Notes under the pieces: generated by a model
Told to the model about the DNA's origin: nothing
The model's input: only the letters and a program-made list of their open reading frames with translations
Databases searched by the model: none
In this document: positions 42,777 to 52,612 of the stretch, piece by piece
Layout of the letters: each line of letters starts with the position of its first letter
Position numbering within the stretch: the first letter of the stretch is position 1
Assembly: GCA_965644315.1 (NCBI GenBank)
Contig: CBFFRQ010000040.1
Span: 248,001-312,000, forward strand
From: Caecitellus pseudoparvulus
Lineage: Eukaryota > Bigyra: Bicosoecida
DNA length: 64,000 nt
Direction: 5' to 3'
Program-made: the position numbers and the translations under genes

Positions 42777-43145
42777 CTTGACTGCTTGTGTCTCTGATTC
42801 TTCCAGCGGTTTGTCAGTGTGTTGGTGCGCTGCCCTGGTCTGAACTAAGGGAGCTGGCGAGAAGCAGAGTAGACCTGGCTTTGTGCATGGCTGACCACCC
42901 CATTGGCGTCGTGGGCACAGAAACTTTACTAGGTGAACGAGAGGCTGGGGTGTCTCTTTTGAGTATACCATGATTCTTCCCTTGTACATTGAGCTCCTTC
43001 AGATTAGGTGACCCCCCACGACTTCAGTGCTACCACTTGGGCAAACCTGCAAGGGCGAAGATCTCAGTCACTGGGTCGATCATCGAAGCTGTGCATGTTC
43101 GCCTCTCTCTGTCTGCTCCGGTCTTTTGTTCCTTCTTTGGGTGCC
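42777..43145. other. Intergenic region between divergent kelch and SRRM1-like genes
   Basis: About 370 bp between two opposite start codons. A CTTTACTAGGTGAACGAG stretch near 42925 and AT-richer patches stand out, but no recognisable promoter element or gene was identified. Confidence 0.45.
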
Positions 43146-44373
43146 ATGAGTTATTCCTTCCGCGCAAGTGCCAGCTTTCGCTGCCATGCCCGCTGTCAAC
43201 GACACCTCCCTCGTTGGCTCACCCTTCACAGGGAGTTGGCGTGGAGCAAGACCACCGCTACTCGAACAAGCAGCTCAAGCTGCAGCGGGGCATCAAGGCG
43301 CCTGCAGTGTACAAGATCAAGGTATGGCGCCTGGTGCGGAATTTGCAACGGCCCTGACACTTTGCTCGCCTCGCTCACCCCAGGTGGACACACGCAAAGT
43401 GCACAAAGGCGTGATTGGCAAGTGGGTGGCTGAACGCCTTACTGGTATGCTTGGCTTCGAAGATGAAGTCGTGATTGGCTTGGTGAACAACACGCTGGAC
43501 AGCGACACCAACCCCAATCCCCGTGAGCTGCAGGTGAACTTGACTGGCTTCCTTGAGAAGAAGGCGCAAGAGTTCGTCACTGAGCTCTGGGAGCTCCTCA
43601 CCACGGCCCAAGAGACTCCCAGTGGCATCCCTGCCAAGCTTCTCGAACAGCGCAAGGCCGCCATCTCGGCACGCCAAGCTGCTGACTCTGCATCCATCAC
43701 CGCAGCCGCGGCTGGCGCCATGTCACAAGGCCCTGGTGCAGTAGCGGCCGCGTTGCAACGCCATGCAGCAACCGCTCAACAAGGTCCTGGCACGCACTCC
43801 GCAGATGCACGCCGGAGCCGGCATCACCAAGTCGCCGGAGGGGGTCCGCGCGACACTGTGGGACGGCAAGGTGTTGACGATGGGTGTGCCTCACGCCCAC
43901 CGCGGCGCTGGGAGGAGCAGCACAGATGGCAAGGCCGGGGCAGAGGGTTCGAAAGGAGAGGACGTTCGCCACCTCGGCACCGTGATCGCTCCCCACCCCG
44001 GCACCGTGATCGCTCGCCACCCCGGCACCGTGATCGCTCGCCACCTCGGCACCGTGATCGCTCGCCACCTCGGCACCGTGATCGCTCGCCACCCCGGCAC
44101 CGTGATCGCTCGCCACCCCGGCACCGTGATCGCTCGCCACCCCGGCACCGTGATCGCTCGCCACCTCGGCACCGTGATCGCTCGCCACCCCGGCACCGTG
44201 ATCGCTCGCCCCAAGCACACGTTGACGAGTTTGGGCGTGCATTGCCACAGGCAGCAAGGAGGTCAGTGTCCCCCGCAGCTGCAGCCGCTGGAAGTGGGGG
44301 CGGGGACGAAAGTGTGTCGCGGCTAGACGAGCTGCGCCAAGAGCTGCGCCAGCGGCAAGGCGCGAAACGCTAG
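43146..44373 (+). CDS. SRRM1: SRRM1/SRm160-like splicing coactivator (PWI domain plus RS repeats)
   Basis: Exons 43146-43163, 43232-43321 and 43384-44373 (365 residues). SRRM1 is an exon-junction and splicing coactivator whose PWI domain binds nucleic acid. The spliced N-terminus MSYSFRGVGVEQDHRYSNKQ matches the conserved start of the family. The PWI domain runs ~38-110 with KVHKGVIGKWVAERL, LGFEDEVVIGLV and LQVNLTGFLEKKAQEFVTEL, then AQETPSGIPAKLLEQRKAAI. The C-terminal half carries ten tandem RSPPRHRD octapeptides, a phosphorylatable RS-type domain. Intron 1 is a GC-AG intron with a strong GCAAGT donor, the only splice site that yields the conserved N-terminus. The protein is much shorter than its animal counterparts. 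It ends 28 bp from the convergent LC8 gene. Confidence 0.88.
43965..44205 (+). repeat. 24-bp coding minisatellite (RSPPRHRD x10)
   Basis: Ten head-to-tail copies of a 24-bp unit, cgctcgccacc(c/t)cggcaccgtgat, inside the SRRM1-like exon. Variation is almost only C/T at one synonymous site plus one CCC/CGC change in the second unit. Each unit encodes Arg-Ser-Pro-Pro-Arg-His-Arg-Asp. The homogeneity indicates recent expansion, and copy number is likely polymorphic. Confidence 0.95.
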
Positions 44374-44401
44374 AGTGTGCATTGCAGATTGACACGCAGC
44401 T

Positions 44402-44817
44402 TCAGCACTTGAAGAGCAGCACGTTGGTCTTTCCAGCTTGAACGAAGAGGCTGGTGCGCTTCTCGTGGGTGAACTGAGCCTTGAACTCGCTGCCTACAAT
44501 GCAATGCCACTGAGAGAAAGGAGGGGCAAGGTGCGTGGCTGCAAATCCCTCGCACGAGGCAGGTGGGGGAGCTTACTGTCGGCCCGTAGTCCTCGTCGAA
44601 CTTCTTTTTAATGAATGCAGCGATGTCCTTTTCTTCAGTTTTCTCGGAAGCCGCAAGAGCCTCCTGAATCTTGCTCTTTGCATCCGCCTGCACACGGCGT
44701 GCGCCAGCGTTTCTGCTCCAGGTTCAGCAGCAGAGCGTGAGCGGCGCCAGCTCATACCAGCATCTTCCCATGCTCATCCATATCTGTATCGATGCCGTGA
44801 ATTCCTCGGGCACTCAT
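44402..44817 (-). CDS. DYNLL1: Dynein light chain LC8 (DYNLL)
   Basis: Exons on the minus strand are 44817-44758, 44687-44577 and 44509-44402 (92 residues, close to the family's ~89). LC8 is a dimeric hub subunit of cytoplasmic and axonemal dynein. The sequence contains ADAKSKIQEALAASEKTEEK, the hallmark [20 protein letters not shown] joined across intron 2, then CIVGSEFKAQFTHEKRTSLF and VQAGKTNVLLFKC at the end. Conserved features YGPTWHCIVG, FTHE and the hydrophobic LLF terminus are present. The acidic start MSARGIHGIDTDMDEHGKML is less conserved than the rest and exon 1 is slightly less sure. It is divergent, by 274 bp, from the Sfi1-like gene. Confidence 0.9.
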
Positions 44818-45091
44818 GTTGTCGTCTCAGTGAGGGCGTAGCGCACGGCGTTCACTTCGCCGCCTGCACGCTCAAGAAAAGTCGTTTGCGTGGCGGCAGT
44901 GTCCCGGAGCACCCAATGCTCGGTGGGCGCCAAAAGATAGCCCGCCCCAGTCAACCCAAACGAGCAATGGGAGGTTTGAGTAGAGCCTGAGGATATTGGA
45001 TTATGTTGGTGTGTTGATTTTGGAGAGACGACATAAAACATCCTGCGTGGCGTGGAGTTGTTTCGCAGCTTCCCTCGTCTCAGCCGTTGGT

Positions 45092-46363
45092 GATGATGGA
45101 GGGGGGTACGCACTCCCTTCTTGAAAGACAAGACATGCTCGACTTTGCTTTCTTCTGTTCAGGACTGCTGGAGCAAGGGGCATCCAGTGCGCTTGCCACT
45201 CCAACGCATGTGCGTTTCATGAACGTTTCACTCGCAACGGGCGTCACTTTGCAGTCAGCATTCTACTGCAGGAGGTTGCTTGCGCTGCGCTGGCGCGAGG
45301 GAGACTGCTTCGATGTGCATTCAGAGCCTTTCAAGACTTTGTGGAGCGCAGGAAGTCAAGCAAGGCACGCGTAGTGAGGCTACTTTCATTGATGGAGCTG
45401 CTGGCAAATCCCCTAGCTGTGGCGTTTCGGCGTTGGCGAGAACTTGTGATGCGCCAACGGTGAGCATGGTGCTGATCGCAAACCATCCACTATGTGGACC
45501 ACATGTTCTGCCGCTATTTTTCAGGCTTCTGCTCAGGCGAGCTTTTTCTACTCTGCGCAAGCGGACCTTTGAGCTGTCCCTCATGCGGCGAGTGGTCGAG
45601 AAAGCCGCACAAAGGCACGTGGGCGTCGCGCTTCGCCTTGCATGGGACAAGTGGAGCGCTTTTGTGCGGCACACAAATCTGACCATTATGTGCCCTGTTC
45701 TTGGTGCTCAAGCAGTGCAGCGGAGGCGCTTCCAAGCATGGCGGACTTGGGTCCGACACCGAATGGCATGTCGCCGACTGCATAACTTGGTGCGTAGTGC
45801 AACATCTATAGCTCACAGCTGAGGCCGAGCATGCACCGCAACATATCAACGCGTTGCATTTCCAGATATGCGAGCGCATGCTGCGCGCTTCTCTTCGACA
45901 CTGGCACAGACAGTCTTGTGTGTACTCTCAATTCGGTGTTGTTTGCAGGCCAGTGCTGCCGCGCGCCACACTTGGGCCAGATGAGCATTTGCAGCACACC
46001 ATGCACACGTTCGCCTCACTCCCAGCCCCCGCCTTTGAGTTCCCGTGGGAGCGGTCAGCCCGACTGAGCGGCCAGCAGCTCCCCACACCTTTTGTGCGGC
46101 ACGAAGCACCATCAAACTCCCTGCCAGAACGCCTGCAGTACACTCTCCACACCAAGATTGACAAGGGTGCCGAGTGTGACTATGGCACTGCATGCTCAGC
46201 TGCTTCTAAGCAGCACAGAAGCTTTGTCGGAACCAGCTTGCACCGCTGCGTGGCACGGTGGGTGCTGCGGGAGGTGTGGTGGGGCTGGCGAAGGTGGAAT
46301 GCCAGCCTGCGGATGCAGGAGGAAGCTGACGCACTACGGATAGCGTTGCGCCCCCGTGGGTGA
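45092..46363 (+). CDS. Sfi1-like centrin-binding repeat protein (tentative)
   Basis: Proposed exons 45092-45105, 45163-45459, 45525-45789 and 45866-46363 keep one frame of 357 residues. Helical repeats with a conserved aromatic W/F core and basic flanks recur: CAFRAFQDFVERRK, LAVAFRRWRELVMRQR, LRRAFSTLRKRTF, ALRLAWDKWSAFVRH, RRFQAWRTWVRHRMACRRL, MLRASLRHWHRQ and VWWGWRRWNASL. This is the pattern of Sfi1 repeats (AxxLLxxxFxxWK/R), which bind centrin at centrosomes, spindle poles and basal bodies. Splice sites are GTACGC, GTGAGC and GTGCGT donors with clear acceptors. The 14-nt first exon is uncertain and more exons may exist upstream. The last codons overlap the stop region of the convergent receptor gene by 30 bp. 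Confidence 0.55.
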
Positions 46364-49300
46364 GGCAGATGCCGCCATGCCATGGCCAGCTGCCAAGGGG
46401 TTGCCTGAGGCCAACACGCCCGTTTCCACCTCCCAGCCATCCGGCTCGGAGAAGAACTCCTGCACCAGGCGCTCATCACGCTCGTCTGCCGAATCCATTG
46501 GTATGTTTGGCTTGGGTGCAGACTTGGGCTCGACGGGCCCCTCTTCAAGTGCAGGAGAGGCCGCAGCAGCTTCGGAACAGGCCTCATCCAGACCTTTTAC
46601 AGACACCTCCACTACACCTGATTCAGACGAAGCCAGCACGTCAGCCGAAGCAATAGCGCGGCCCTCCGCATCATCGTCAGGCACGCTGGGGGCAGCCTTC
46701 ACCGTGTCGCCGGCTGCAGGCGGGAAGAACATCTCCATCACCGTCGCATGCCCCAGTCCCACGGCCAGCCCCAGCAGCAGCACCGCATTCACCAACACAA
46801 TGCACATGGTCACAACGACACGTGCGCCCCCCGACACCTCATCCTGCTCCAGGAACAAACCGCCAAGCATGGTCAGCAAGGACACGAAGATGCTGGCACG
46901 CTCCAGAGCGTTCATGGCGCCCCGAGCAAAAGGCTGGGCCGAGTCGTGCGCCGCCAAAGCAGCCAACCCCACCAGCATCGTGCAGTACACTTGCATGCGC
47001 AGCCCCAGCGGCTGCACAAACACGGCCACAAACGCCAGCATGGCTTTGCGCGTCATGATTATGGTCTCCCAGAAGTACCACTTGCGGGTGTAGCCGCCGT
47101 ACAGGAACCCAAACGTCCCCAGCACCTCGGGCGAGTCCAGGCGCTTCCGACGCAGCCACAGGATGATGCTGGCTGACAGGGGGATGCCGACGCCATACAC
47201 GAAGAAGGCGGGCAGCCCCACCCCCCACATCCACACTTGGTTCGACGCACTGCTGCACTCCACATTGGGGTCAGCCACCAGGAAAGCACGCCCCGTGTCA
47301 TCCAGCTCCTCACACGTGAACAGCCGCAGAGTGGTCTGGGCCAGGCTCATGTGCAGCATGAATGCCGTCACCACTGCGCTGACGATCCAGCCGTCCACGT
47401 TGGCCCGCACCCACTGCGCACCGTGCAGGGATGCGGGGTCAACTCGGAAGGAGCCGCACAGGGCCGTGGGCAGGAGCGCGAAGATGCGCTGCCCGATGCG
47501 GGTGAAGTAGTTCACCACCCAGTACACTGTCAGGATGAGCAGCAGGGCGACAGGCGTGACCAGGGACAGGATGACACTGGAGCGGTACGCCGACAAGCCC
47601 CCGCCCAGCAAGCACTCCACTGAGATGACGCTGTCCGACACTGAGCTGACGGTGTTGAAGGCGTCCAGCATGCGCTGGATGGCGGTGGGCCACTGCAGCC
47701 TGAACAGCAGCGCCACAGACGTGATCTGCACGTGGTTCAGCAGGATCTTGTTCAGCGCAGTGCTGTTGGCGTCACCCGTGTCCTGCAGACTGATGTTGGT
47801 GAGGTACGCCAAGATACACAGTGCCAGCAGCAGCGTGCCAGCCAGAGCCAGCACGACCAGGCCTGCATCTTCGCACCGGGCGCACCCTGCAGCGCCACTG
47901 CGGGCGTAGCCAGGCGAGCACCGCAGGCACAGTCGGCCTGAGTAGCCCTCCGCACATGCCTGCTGTTGGTCACCGCTGGCTGCAAAGGCGGCGGCCAGGG
48001 TGCTGGCGTTCATGCCAGCGTGTTGGGCGGGGTCGTAGCCACGGCAGGCCTCCTCCTGCTCACAGGGCACGAACGTGAGGCCGTTGGCAGATCCGTCCAT
48101 ACGGTAGAAGCCTCGCCGAGGAACGATGTCGGCAGTGCTGCCACCGCCACAGTGGGCCCCCGTGGGGCACTGTCTGCAGACACGGTTGGCGACGGTGGGC
48201 TCGTGCAGGGCGAGGAACTGCTGCGGGCCACATGCCTCGTACACTGCGCTGGAGGGGGGGGACACCGGGCCTGTCCCACCAGGGTTCGCAGGTGTTACTT
48301 TAAACCAGTACGGCTGAGCTTGAAGCCCATCAAGCTCAACTGAATACTCGCTTTGGAACATGCCCACTTGCCCACCAATTTCTCGCTCTTCTTCCAGGAC
48401 GATTCCCGTCGGCCCAACAAGCCTAGAGTCTACCGTGACTGCTGCGGCAACGAAGTTCTCAGCAGTTGAAATGCTCAAGGAGAACTGATTTGGCGCTGTT
48501 TCGTTTTCACTGCGCGAGTGTGTCCACCGGAGCAGGACAACTTCAGACCTTCCTACAACTCGCGAGCCTGTTGGCGAAGCGGGCGCAAGCTGGGGAGGCT
48601 GCACCTGTGCTGCTTCTGGCAGGACAAATTCGAGGCACGGGGCACGTGCAACAAAGGAGCTCGTGGGTTCAGCGTACGCCGAACCTTCAAAGAAGCCACA
48701 CTGCCCAAAATGCTCGGCAGCTGCACCGTTTCGTAAGTGCACACTGAGCTTTACAAACCCTGTGAGTGAATCTGGGGTCTCGCACTGCAAAGTGGTTCTT
48801 GAAATCCATCGAAAGGTTGGGCAGGGCTCCCCATCCAACTGAACGCTTTGCAAGTCGCGGGGCTCGAAGCCGAAGTCCCGTCCGATGATGGTCAGTGTGC
48901 TTCCAGGCACGACTTGGGCTGGCGTCGCATCACCATCGATGGAGGGCTCCAAGATCAAATCAAGTGCATCAGTGAGCTCCAGCTCTTGAACTGAGGGCGA
49001 GCCGAAAAGGCTTGTCCGAACCAAAACGCGAAGCTCAACTCGTTTACTGTCTGCATCGACTGCGAATCTCGCGATTTCATCCGCTGGCACACCCTCACAC
49101 CGCACCTCAGTGGGGCTCACCCACACCAATGTGCGCGGAACACTTCCCGCCTGGCACGCAACAGAGCCTATACTGAGCATGGCAATGTCATCCGTAGAGA
49201 TGCCAAGGTTCGCGCCCTGAAGGGTGAACGAAAACATTTCAACTGGAGCGGTGAAGTCTGGGTTGAACCGCTCACGCAGCAGGAGCTGTGGCTTCGGTGA

Positions 49301-52300
49301 CCCTGCAGCTTGCCCGTCAACCACAATGCGAGTGAGCCTGGGCGGGAACATGAGGAATATGCCGCTTGATGCGCTTGAGAATCCGCCTGCGGTCTGCACC
49401 CGCACAATTCCAGGCTCGACAGTGGGCACCCTGCAGGTCAGGCTCTGGGGGCTTTGCCAAACCACCTCGAGGCACCCTTCGCCACTGACAGTGACGGATG
49501 TCACTTCCTCAGCTGACCTGCCAAAGCCTGAACCAGAAATTGTGATGACATCGCCATAGTCAACTGACGTCGGCGTGATGCTGCTCACGACCGGGTGTAG
49601 CAATACAGGAAGCGACTGCTCCATAGTCGTTTCTCCAATGGAAAGCGAGAAGACAACACTTGCCGTCTCAGGAAACCCATCCCGAGCGTACCCCAAGCTG
49701 CTGAACAAAAGGCCTTCGCAGGTGACCAAAGACTCAGAGAACGTGGCGTCACTCCGCGGACATGGCACTGCACCAGATGACACGACTCCACTGCCTTCCA
49801 GCCTCGCTGTGAGAGTGTACAGGGTCCCGTCAGAGCCGAAGTTCTCCCCTGATATCGTAACACGCTCGATCGTAAGGTTTGCAGCGTCCGTGCTTCCCAA
49901 CACTACGCTCGCATCGGTCTCGAAAGACCCAAGCCGGACAGAAGACAAGGTTGGGGCAATGTACGTTACGCGCATGACAGAGCTCGCAAGGTTGCCTGCG
50001 GCGGGATACGTCTGATCTGCAACAGATACTGAAACTGGCAATGTACCATGCCCTGCTGGGATGACACAGCGCAGCAGCGTGTGACTGATGTGCAGCGTGG
50101 TAACGCAAGGGGTAGAGCCAACGAAAGCCTGTGCCCGTACTGCAGGTGAGCCGAATTCACGTCCATGAATGTCCACCAAGGCCCCTCCACTTGGCTGCAA
50201 GTCCTCGACACTCTGGTGGTACTGCAGAGTAGGGGTGTTGTAGTGAAAGCGTCCCTCGCCGCCGAGGCAGGACTGGCCGGCGATTTCGCACTCTATATCC
50301 AAGTCTCGCCCAGCACCCTCTGGCCAATGGCATTGAATGTAATGACCATAGTCATCGACAAAGTGGGTGTCCCGAAGCACACACTCCCTCCTCTCGAAGC
50401 CAAAAGCCTCACCCAGGCGAACCCAAAACTTGCGCTCGGCAAGGCCGTCGAAGGGTGTGTCGCTGCCGATGAAGTTGCGGCCCTTAATCCTGACGTAGTT
50501 CTCCTGCTGGGAGAAGGCTGCCAGCCCCCCAGTCGTTCCAAACGTCCACTCGTCTTTTTGGATGCCGATTGCAGCCAGCTGTAGCCCTGTGATGACAGGT
50601 GGTGCATACGACACGGCGTTCTCCAGGGAGATCTCGTCATGGGAACCCACGACAAGTGTGACGGTCAAGTTGGTGCCCCAACCCCGCGGAGGCAAGCACG
50701 TCAGGGCTGTCGAGTTCACAATAGTGACACTAGAGCATTCATAAGATGGCGGCAGGGCGTAATCTAAAAATGAAAACACAAATGTAACAGTCGCAGTGCC
50801 GATGAACCCGGAGCCGATGATCATCACCCGGTCTCCCGAGCCAAAGGGTCGCTCTGGGATGCCGGCGGAATCAGCAGGGATAACCTTCGAAATAGTGGGG
50901 ACTGGCTGAGCGTACGAGAAGGACAAGGCACCAGGCCCTTGCGCCACCCCAATCGCTCCACCAGAGCTGACCACCACTGGTAGGTTTGCACCCAACGCAC
51001 TCGGGATGGTGCACGTGACCTCAAATGGTCCAGTTCCCGTTGCGGACAGTGATGCAGGAGTCCACTGTGCCCCGGTGCACACGGCGTCCCCAAGACTGAC
51101 TTCAGGGGTGGTGTCTGTGACCAGAACTTCGGCTGCGGTCGTGAAGCCCGTTAGAGTCACTGTGAGTGTGTCGCCTGCAGAGCCGACAGTCGGCGTCAAG
51201 CCAGACACGAATGCAGCGGCAACGCAAAAGTAGTAGCTGCTTGCACCAGTGTAGGCACGCTGCTGATTCACTGGACAGCCAGAATTGAAGACATTCAAGG
51301 ACGCGCCTGGGTTGCCCGCACCCCGTACGATCTCACCGCTGGCGAAGTTGCTCGCGGAAAGAAAACCCTCCGGCCAATACTGCACGTTGTTGTCTTCCAA
51401 AGACAATGTCGTCATGGACGCCACGGCACTGAAAGCTGTGGGGGAGACTTCAGACAAGACGCCGCGCGGTATTCGCTCAGCTGAAATGTCAAGAAGGCCT
51501 GCTTGATCGGCACAGGAAGACAGCCGCAGTTGGCTTTCCGTGATGTACTCCATGGAGCACTGGTGAGCGTGCGCTGGGTGAGAAGCGGGGGCAGAGCTGC
51601 CCCAGCACAGGATGCGCTGCGAGTCAGTCAGGCCGCACGTGTGGCTCTCAGTGCCAGAGACCCAGACATACTGCTCGCCTGGGTTCAATGCAGCCACGCT
51701 CGTGCGTCCAGCCGTGGTCGAGCCCCAGCAAACGACGTCTCCGCTGCTCTTCAACCCGCACGTGTGGTACAGGCCTGCAGAGACTGAGGTCCAAGACTCA
51801 CCTGGCCCCAGAGCAGGGGGTGAATCAATGCCTGGCTCCATGCTGGTTGACCCGAAGCACTTGAGCTCGCCCGTGTTCAGGGTTGCACAGGTGTAGTAAA
51901 AGTGCGCAGACAAGACTTCAGCCCAGCTCTCTCCTGGGCCCAGAGCCGGTGCGTCAAGCAGAGAATTCGCGCTGCTGCCCCAACAGCGCAAGTTGGCAGC
52001 AGACGTAACGCCGCAGCAGTGCAGGGAGCCACACGCGACCGACGCCCACACTTCGCCGCCAAGCAGCCCAGGCGGAGACAGCTGCCCGTCATCATCTTCG
52101 CCCCAGCACCGCATGTCGCTCCCGTGCTGGTTCGTCACCCCACATGACACACTCCGGCCGATACCAAGCATGACCCAGTGCTCCTCGTCGTTCAAAATGA
52201 ATGGGGAGTAGACCGAGCCTGAGGCAAACGGGTCGCCTCTACACGACACCTGCCCATCATCTGTTGTCGCGCAGAAGTAGTCGAAACCAACTTGCAGGTT

Positions 52301-52612
52301 GGACCAGTAGCCGCCCTCAGGTGGGTTTGAAAAGGCAAACGTAACCGACGTGTCCTCCGCGCCCGTGGAGTCCCAGCACACAACAGCACCATCAGTTTGC
52401 AAGCCACAAGTCCGGGTGGAGCCAGCTGCCACCTGTGCCCACTGGGGAGCTGGGACCACATCACCAGGTGAAGGTGTAAGCCGACGATGCTTTGAGTCTT
52501 GAAGCATGCCCAGGCACACGCCCGCATGCACAAAGACGAGGAGCAGGGCGCCTCGAGCTGCCAGCGTCGCTGGCAACGCCGAGCCCAGCCGATTGCTTTG
52601 CTTGCCCGGCAT
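46334..52612 (-). CDS. Giant receptor-like protein A: RCC1-like, TIG repeats, GCC2/GCC3, multi-TM
   Basis: A single-exon frame; from ATG 52612 it gives 2092 residues (the frame opens further upstream at 52777, but 52612 heads the signal peptide ARGALLLVFVHAGVCLG). The ectodomain begins with Cys-containing RCC1-like blades (STRTCGLQTDGAVVCWDST, ASVACGSLHCCGVTS) to ~395, then an LRR-like segment (MTTLSLEDNNVQYWPEGFL). About eight IPT/TIG-type beta domains follow, marked by 'GxxFG' cores such as ISGSGFGRSAEEVTSV and IIGRDFGFEPRDLQSV. A fibronectin-like domain and GCC2/GCC3-EGF-like cysteines (CAEGYSGRLCLRCSPGY) lead to 8-9 transmembrane helices (~1583-1965). The acidic cytoplasmic tail is ~125 residues. 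No enzyme motif is seen. Resembles a surface receptor or channel-like sensor; its 3' part is nearly identical to protein B. Confidence 0.85.
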   Translation of the reverse strand: MPGKQSNRLGSALPATLAARGALLLVFVHAGVCLGMLQDSKHRRLTPSPGDVVPAPQWAQVAAGSTRTCGLQTDGAVVCWDSTGAEDTSVTFAFSNPPEGGYWSNLQVGFDYFCATTDDGQVSCRGDPFASGSVYSPFILNDEEHWVMLGIGRSVSCGVTNQHGSDMRCWGEDDDGQLSPPGLLGGEVWASVACGSLHCCGVTSAANLRCWGSSANSLLDAPALGPGESWAEVLSAHFYYTCATLNTGELKCFGSTSMEPGIDSPPALGPGESWTSVSAGLYHTCGLKSSGDVVCWGSTTAGRTSVAALNPGEQYVWVSGTESHTCGLTDSQRILCWGSSAPASHPAHAHQCSMEYITESQLRLSSCADQAGLLDISAERIPRGVLSEVSPTAFSAVASMTTLSLEDNNVQYWPEGFLSASNFASGEIVRGAGNPGASLNVFNSGCPVNQQRAYTGASSYYFCVAAAFVSGLTPTVGSAGDTLTVTLTGFTTAAEVLVTDTTPEVSLGDAVCTGAQWTPASLSATGTGPFEVTCTIPSALGANLPVVVSSGGAIGVAQGPGALSFSYAQPVPTISKVIPADSAGIPERPFGSGDRVMIIGSGFIGTATVTFVFSFLDYALPPSYECSSVTIVNSTALTCLPPRGWGTNLTVTLVVGSHDEISLENAVSYAPPVITGLQLAAIGIQKDEWTFGTTGGLAAFSQQENYVRIKGRNFIGSDTPFDGLAERKFWVRLGEAFGFERRECVLRDTHFVDDYGHYIQCHWPEGAGRDLDIECEIAGQSCLGGEGRFHYNTPTLQYHQSVEDLQPSGGALVDIHGREFGSPAVRAQAFVGSTPCVTTLHISHTLLRCVIPAGHGTLPVSVSVADQTYPAAGNLASSVMRVTYIAPTLSSVRLGSFETDASVVLGSTDAANLTIERVTISGENFGSDGTLYTLTARLEGSGVVSSGAVPCPRSDATFSESLVTCEGLLFSSLGYARDGFPETASVVFSLSIGETTMEQSLPVLLHPVVSSITPTSVDYGDVITISGSGFGRSAEEVTSVTVSGEGCLEVVWQSPQSLTCRVPTVEPGIVRVQTAGGFSSASSGIFLMFPPRLTRIVVDGQAAGSPKPQLLLRERFNPDFTAPVEMFSFTLQGANLGISTDDIAMLSIGSVACQAGSVPRTLVWVSPTEVRCEGVPADEIARFAVDADSKRVELRVLVRTSLFGSPSVQELELTDALDLILEPSIDGDATPAQVVPGSTLTIIGRDFGFEPRDLQSVQLDGEPCPTFRWISRTTLQCETPDSLTGFVKLSVHLRNGAAAEHFGQCGFFEGSAYAEPTSSFVARAPCLEFVLPEAAQVQPPQLAPASPTGSRVVGRSEVVLLRWTHSRSENETAPNQFSLSISTAENFVAAAVTVDSRLVGPTGIVLEEEREIGGQVGMFQSEYSVELDGLQAQPYWFKVTPANPGGTGPVSPPSSAVYEACGPQQFLALHEPTVANRVCRQCPTGAHCGGGSTADIVPRRGFYRMDGSANGLTFVPCEQEEACRGYDPAQHAGMNASTLAAAFAASGDQQQACAEGYSGRLCLRCSPGYARSGAAGCARCEDAGLVVLALAGTLLLALCILAYLTNISLQDTGDANSTALNKILLNHVQITSVALLFRLQWPTAIQRMLDAFNTVSSVSDSVISVECLLGGGLSAYRSSVILSLVTPVALLLILTVYWVVNYFTRIGQRIFALLPTALCGSFRVDPASLHGAQWVRANVDGWIVSAVVTAFMLHMSLAQTTLRLFTCEELDDTGRAFLVADPNVECSSASNQVWMWGVGLPAFFVYGVGIPLSASIILWLRRKRLDSPEVLGTFGFLYGGYTRKWYFWETIIMTRKAMLAFVAVFVQPLGLRMQVYCTMLVGLAALAAHDSAQPFARGAMNALERASIFVSLLTMLGGLFLEQDEVSGGARVVVTMCIVLVNAVLLLGLAVGLGHATVMEMFFPPAAGDTVKAAPSVPDDDAEGRAIASADVLASSESGVVEVSVKGLDEACSEAAAASPALEEGPVEPKSAPKPNIPMDSADERDERLVQEFFSEPDGWEVETGVLASGNPLAAGHGMAASASPTGAQRYP
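46635..48278 (-). repeat. Inverted repeat arm A (~1.64 kb, coding 3' module of receptor A)
   Basis: The reverse complement of this segment matches 57670-59315 almost base for base without indels. It encodes the segment from GTGPVSPPSSAVYEACGPQQ through all TM helices to just past MEMFFPPAAGDT. By eye I noted about ten substitutions, nearly all synonymous (e.g. GGT TTG versus GGG TTA), plus one Val/Ala change near the end. Homology drops abruptly on both sides. Confidence 0.93.

Noticed and set aside
43697-44395. Minus-strand frame with GAGVASDH repeats and plus-strand frame with HPGTVIAR repeats
   Set aside because: Both are out-of-frame readings of the 24-bp minisatellite. The RSPPRHRD frame continues from the PWI domain.
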